Shown here one piece after another: positions 63,201 through 64,000 of a stretch of 64,000 nucleotides of DNA. The DNA comes from Nemopilema nomurai (taxonomy: Eukaryota; Cnidaria; Scyphozoa; Rhizostomeae; Rhizostomatidae). A program made the translations under genes and the position numbers. The first letter of the stretch is position 1; each line of letters opens with the position of its first letter. The notes under the pieces were generated by a model. The model was not told the DNA's origin. It saw only the letters and a program-made list of their open reading frames with translations, and did no database searches. Location: contig ML133460.1 of the NCBI GenBank assembly GCA_003864495.1, positions 746,419-810,418 on the forward strand, given 5' to 3'.

Positions 63201-64000
63201 TCTTGCGCTCGGCTCACGATGCTAGAAGGGATGACTGAATCATCGGTTGAAACATCATTCAGCATTGTTGACATGACTGGGGTAGGGGTGTCACTGTCAA
63301 CAGAAGCTGATGGTTGGCTGGAAGGGAGATCTTCCTGTTGCTGCTCAGAGACGGCGGTCTCCAATGTTGCAGATGATGGGGGATCTGAAAAGACAAAGTT
63401 GCGATTAGATGATATCGAAATATAAAATGATTTCAATTTATTTATTAAAGGAAGTACAATTCACGGGCTAACCAGAAGTTTAAGCAAGCATCTTACCAAC
63501 AGGACTGTCTTCCAAGGTCTTGAGGCATTCATCAGAGCCATTTGATTGGCACTCTTGGCTCACGATGCTAGAAGGGATGACTGAATCATCGGTTGAAATA
63601 TCATTCAGCATTGTTGACATGACTGGGGTAGGGGTGTCACTGTCAACAGAAGCTGATCGTTGGCTGGAAGGGAGATCTTCTGTTGCTGCTCAGAGACGGC
63701 GGTCTCCAATGTTGCAGATGATGGGGATCTGAAAAGACAAAGTTGCGATTAGATATAATCGAAATATAAAGATTTCAATTTATTTATTAAAGGAAGTACA
63801 ATTCACGGGCTAACCAGAAGTTTAAGCAAGCATCTTACCAACAGGACTGTCTTCCAAGGTCTTGAGGCATTCATCAGAGCCATTTGATTGGCACTCTTGG
63901 CTCACGATGCTAGAATGGATGACTGAATCATCGGTTGAAACATCATTCAGCATTGTTGACATGACTGGGGTAGGGGTGTCACTGTCAACAGAAGCTGATC
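51283..64000 (-). CDS. Gene E: ankyrin-repeat/coiled-coil protein with a large exon array, 5' end beyond the right edge
   Basis: Exons from the edge, 5'->3': 21 array exons (63839 up to the edge, down to 57023-57253), variant repeat exon 56715-56912 (198 nt, in frame), coiled coil 55094-56349 (1256 nt, intact), 54789-54840, 54639-54667, 54342-54372, 54091-54137, 53814-53874, 53667-53695, 53299-53370, 52699-52767, 52520-52570, 52235-52308, 51916-51985, 51283-51378 (stop). From the variant exon to the stop every exon has the ideal length, so the C-terminal half reads in frame. The ankyrin exons would lie to the right of the window. If all array exons were spliced in, the tether would exceed 1600 residues, against about 234 in genes A, C and D. 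The acidic tail ends NEDSDL as in the other copies. Confidence 0.82.
52858..53180 (+). other. Antisense open frame in an intron of gene E, broken by one base
   Basis: Fourth copy of the frame at 12180-12503. One base is missing near 52956 (TCTAAAAATATC for TCTGAAAAATATC), which shifts the frame. Confidence 0.4.
55094..56349 (-). CDS. Gene E coiled-coil exon, intact (about 419 residues)
   Basis: 1256 nt with phase 1 in and phase 0 out, the same length and frame as gene D. Replacements relative to D include MKKGNWAKMAEE for MKIGNWARMAEE, AALGRKNSEYE for AVLGGKNSEYE, VELQTELALA for VKLQTELALA and EAERENDS for EAARENDS. Two intact, slightly different copies favour at least genes D and E being expressed. 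Confidence 0.93.
56715..64000 (-). repeat. Gene E exon array: at least 21 canonical repeat exons, running off the window
   Basis: Low ends of the canonical exons: 57023, 57358, 57697, 58040, 58378, 58714, 59052, 59393, 59735, 60078, 60414, 60758, 61100, 61443, 61784, 62119, 62459, 62799, 63145, 63497 and 63839 (cut by the edge). The variant last exon is 56715-56912. The period is about 341 bp. Exons at 59052, 59393, 59735 and 60414 have the full 234 nt. Introns are nearly all subtype B. Each exon encodes 78 residues from DPPSSATLETAVSEQQQ to TLEDSPV, rich in Ser, Thr, Asp and Glu, with two Cys (QECQ and DECL) and no predicted fold that I can see, so it is probably disordered. Exons differ at a few sites only: QEC/QDC, SQPSAS/SQRSAS, and a silent CAG/CAA. 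Confidence 0.93.

Larger units (their letters stand above)
1..64000. repeat. Tandem segmental duplication, unit about 13.5 kb, four full junction-to-junction units plus part of a fifth
   Basis: The same series of sequence recurs in the same order and orientation across the window. The stretch that opens the window recurs at 27032, 40574 and 54181. The start codon of the main gene is at 7027, 20549, 34092 and 47685, so spacings are 13522, 13543 and 13593. Each unit holds a minus-strand ankyrin/coiled-coil gene, a divergent small plus-strand gene and a spacer of about 2-3 kb. The unit between 13493 and 27031 lacks the coiled-coil block and has an enlarged exon array, next to the single N at 13492. 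Units 1 and 3 share one spacer subtype and units 2 and 4 another. I see no transposon at the unit junctions, so unequal crossing-over is the simplest origin (inference). Confidence 0.95.

Overview
This window is eukaryotic and probably from an invertebrate animal. It is AT-rich, its coding sequence is cut into short exons by GT...AG introns, and no bacterial operon structure is visible. I cannot name the species. The whole window is one tandem segmental duplication. A unit of about 13.5 kb recurs with matching points at 1, (about 13.5 kb, inferred), 27032, 40574 and 54181. Start codons of the main gene lie at 7027, 20549, 34092 and 47685, and a fifth copy runs off the right edge.

Each unit holds a long minus-strand gene (copies A-E, called here the ANK-coil gene) and a small plus-strand gene. 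The two start back to back across a 350-bp promoter that carries two perfect TGACGTCA (CRE) palindromes. Splice-site and phase tracing gives an ANK-coil model of about 23 exons plus a variable exon array. Exons 1-5 encode five ankyrin repeats. Exons 6-7 encode a linker. Exon 8 is a diverged repeat exon. Next comes an array of near-identical 234-nt exons in phase 1-1, then a variant last repeat exon. A single 1256-nt exon encodes about 419 residues of coiled coil, and about twelve small exons encode more coiled coil and an acidic C terminus. Ankyrin repeats followed by long coiled coils resemble the ANKRD26/POTE type of architecture, but orthology is not shown.

Layout: gene A 161-7027 (3' end off the left edge), small gene a 7378-8007, spacer, gene B 10606-20549 (interrupted by a single N at 13492 and lacking its coiled-coil exon), small gene b 20905-21538, spacer, gene C 24151-34092, small gene c 34443-35072, spacer, gene D 37671-47685, small gene d 48039-48671, spacer, gene E 51283 to beyond 64000. 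Each spacer carries a probable hAT-type non-autonomous element and a G-tract.

The most striking feature is the exon array. It has 3 canonical exons in copies A, C and D, at least 11 in B and at least 21 in E. Because each exon is frame-neutral, each adds 78 residues to a Ser/Thr/Asp/Glu-rich tether between the ankyrin and coiled-coil domains. The short introns carry a hairpin around a candidate branch point and an AATAAATAAA motif. Every copy whose exons 1-8 lie in the window shows scattered one-base indels there, at differing positions and also in introns. This looks more like long-read consensus error than decay, but it cannot be settled from the sequence alone. The single N and a 6.1-kb near-identical segment shared by units 1 and 3 also point to assembly problems.
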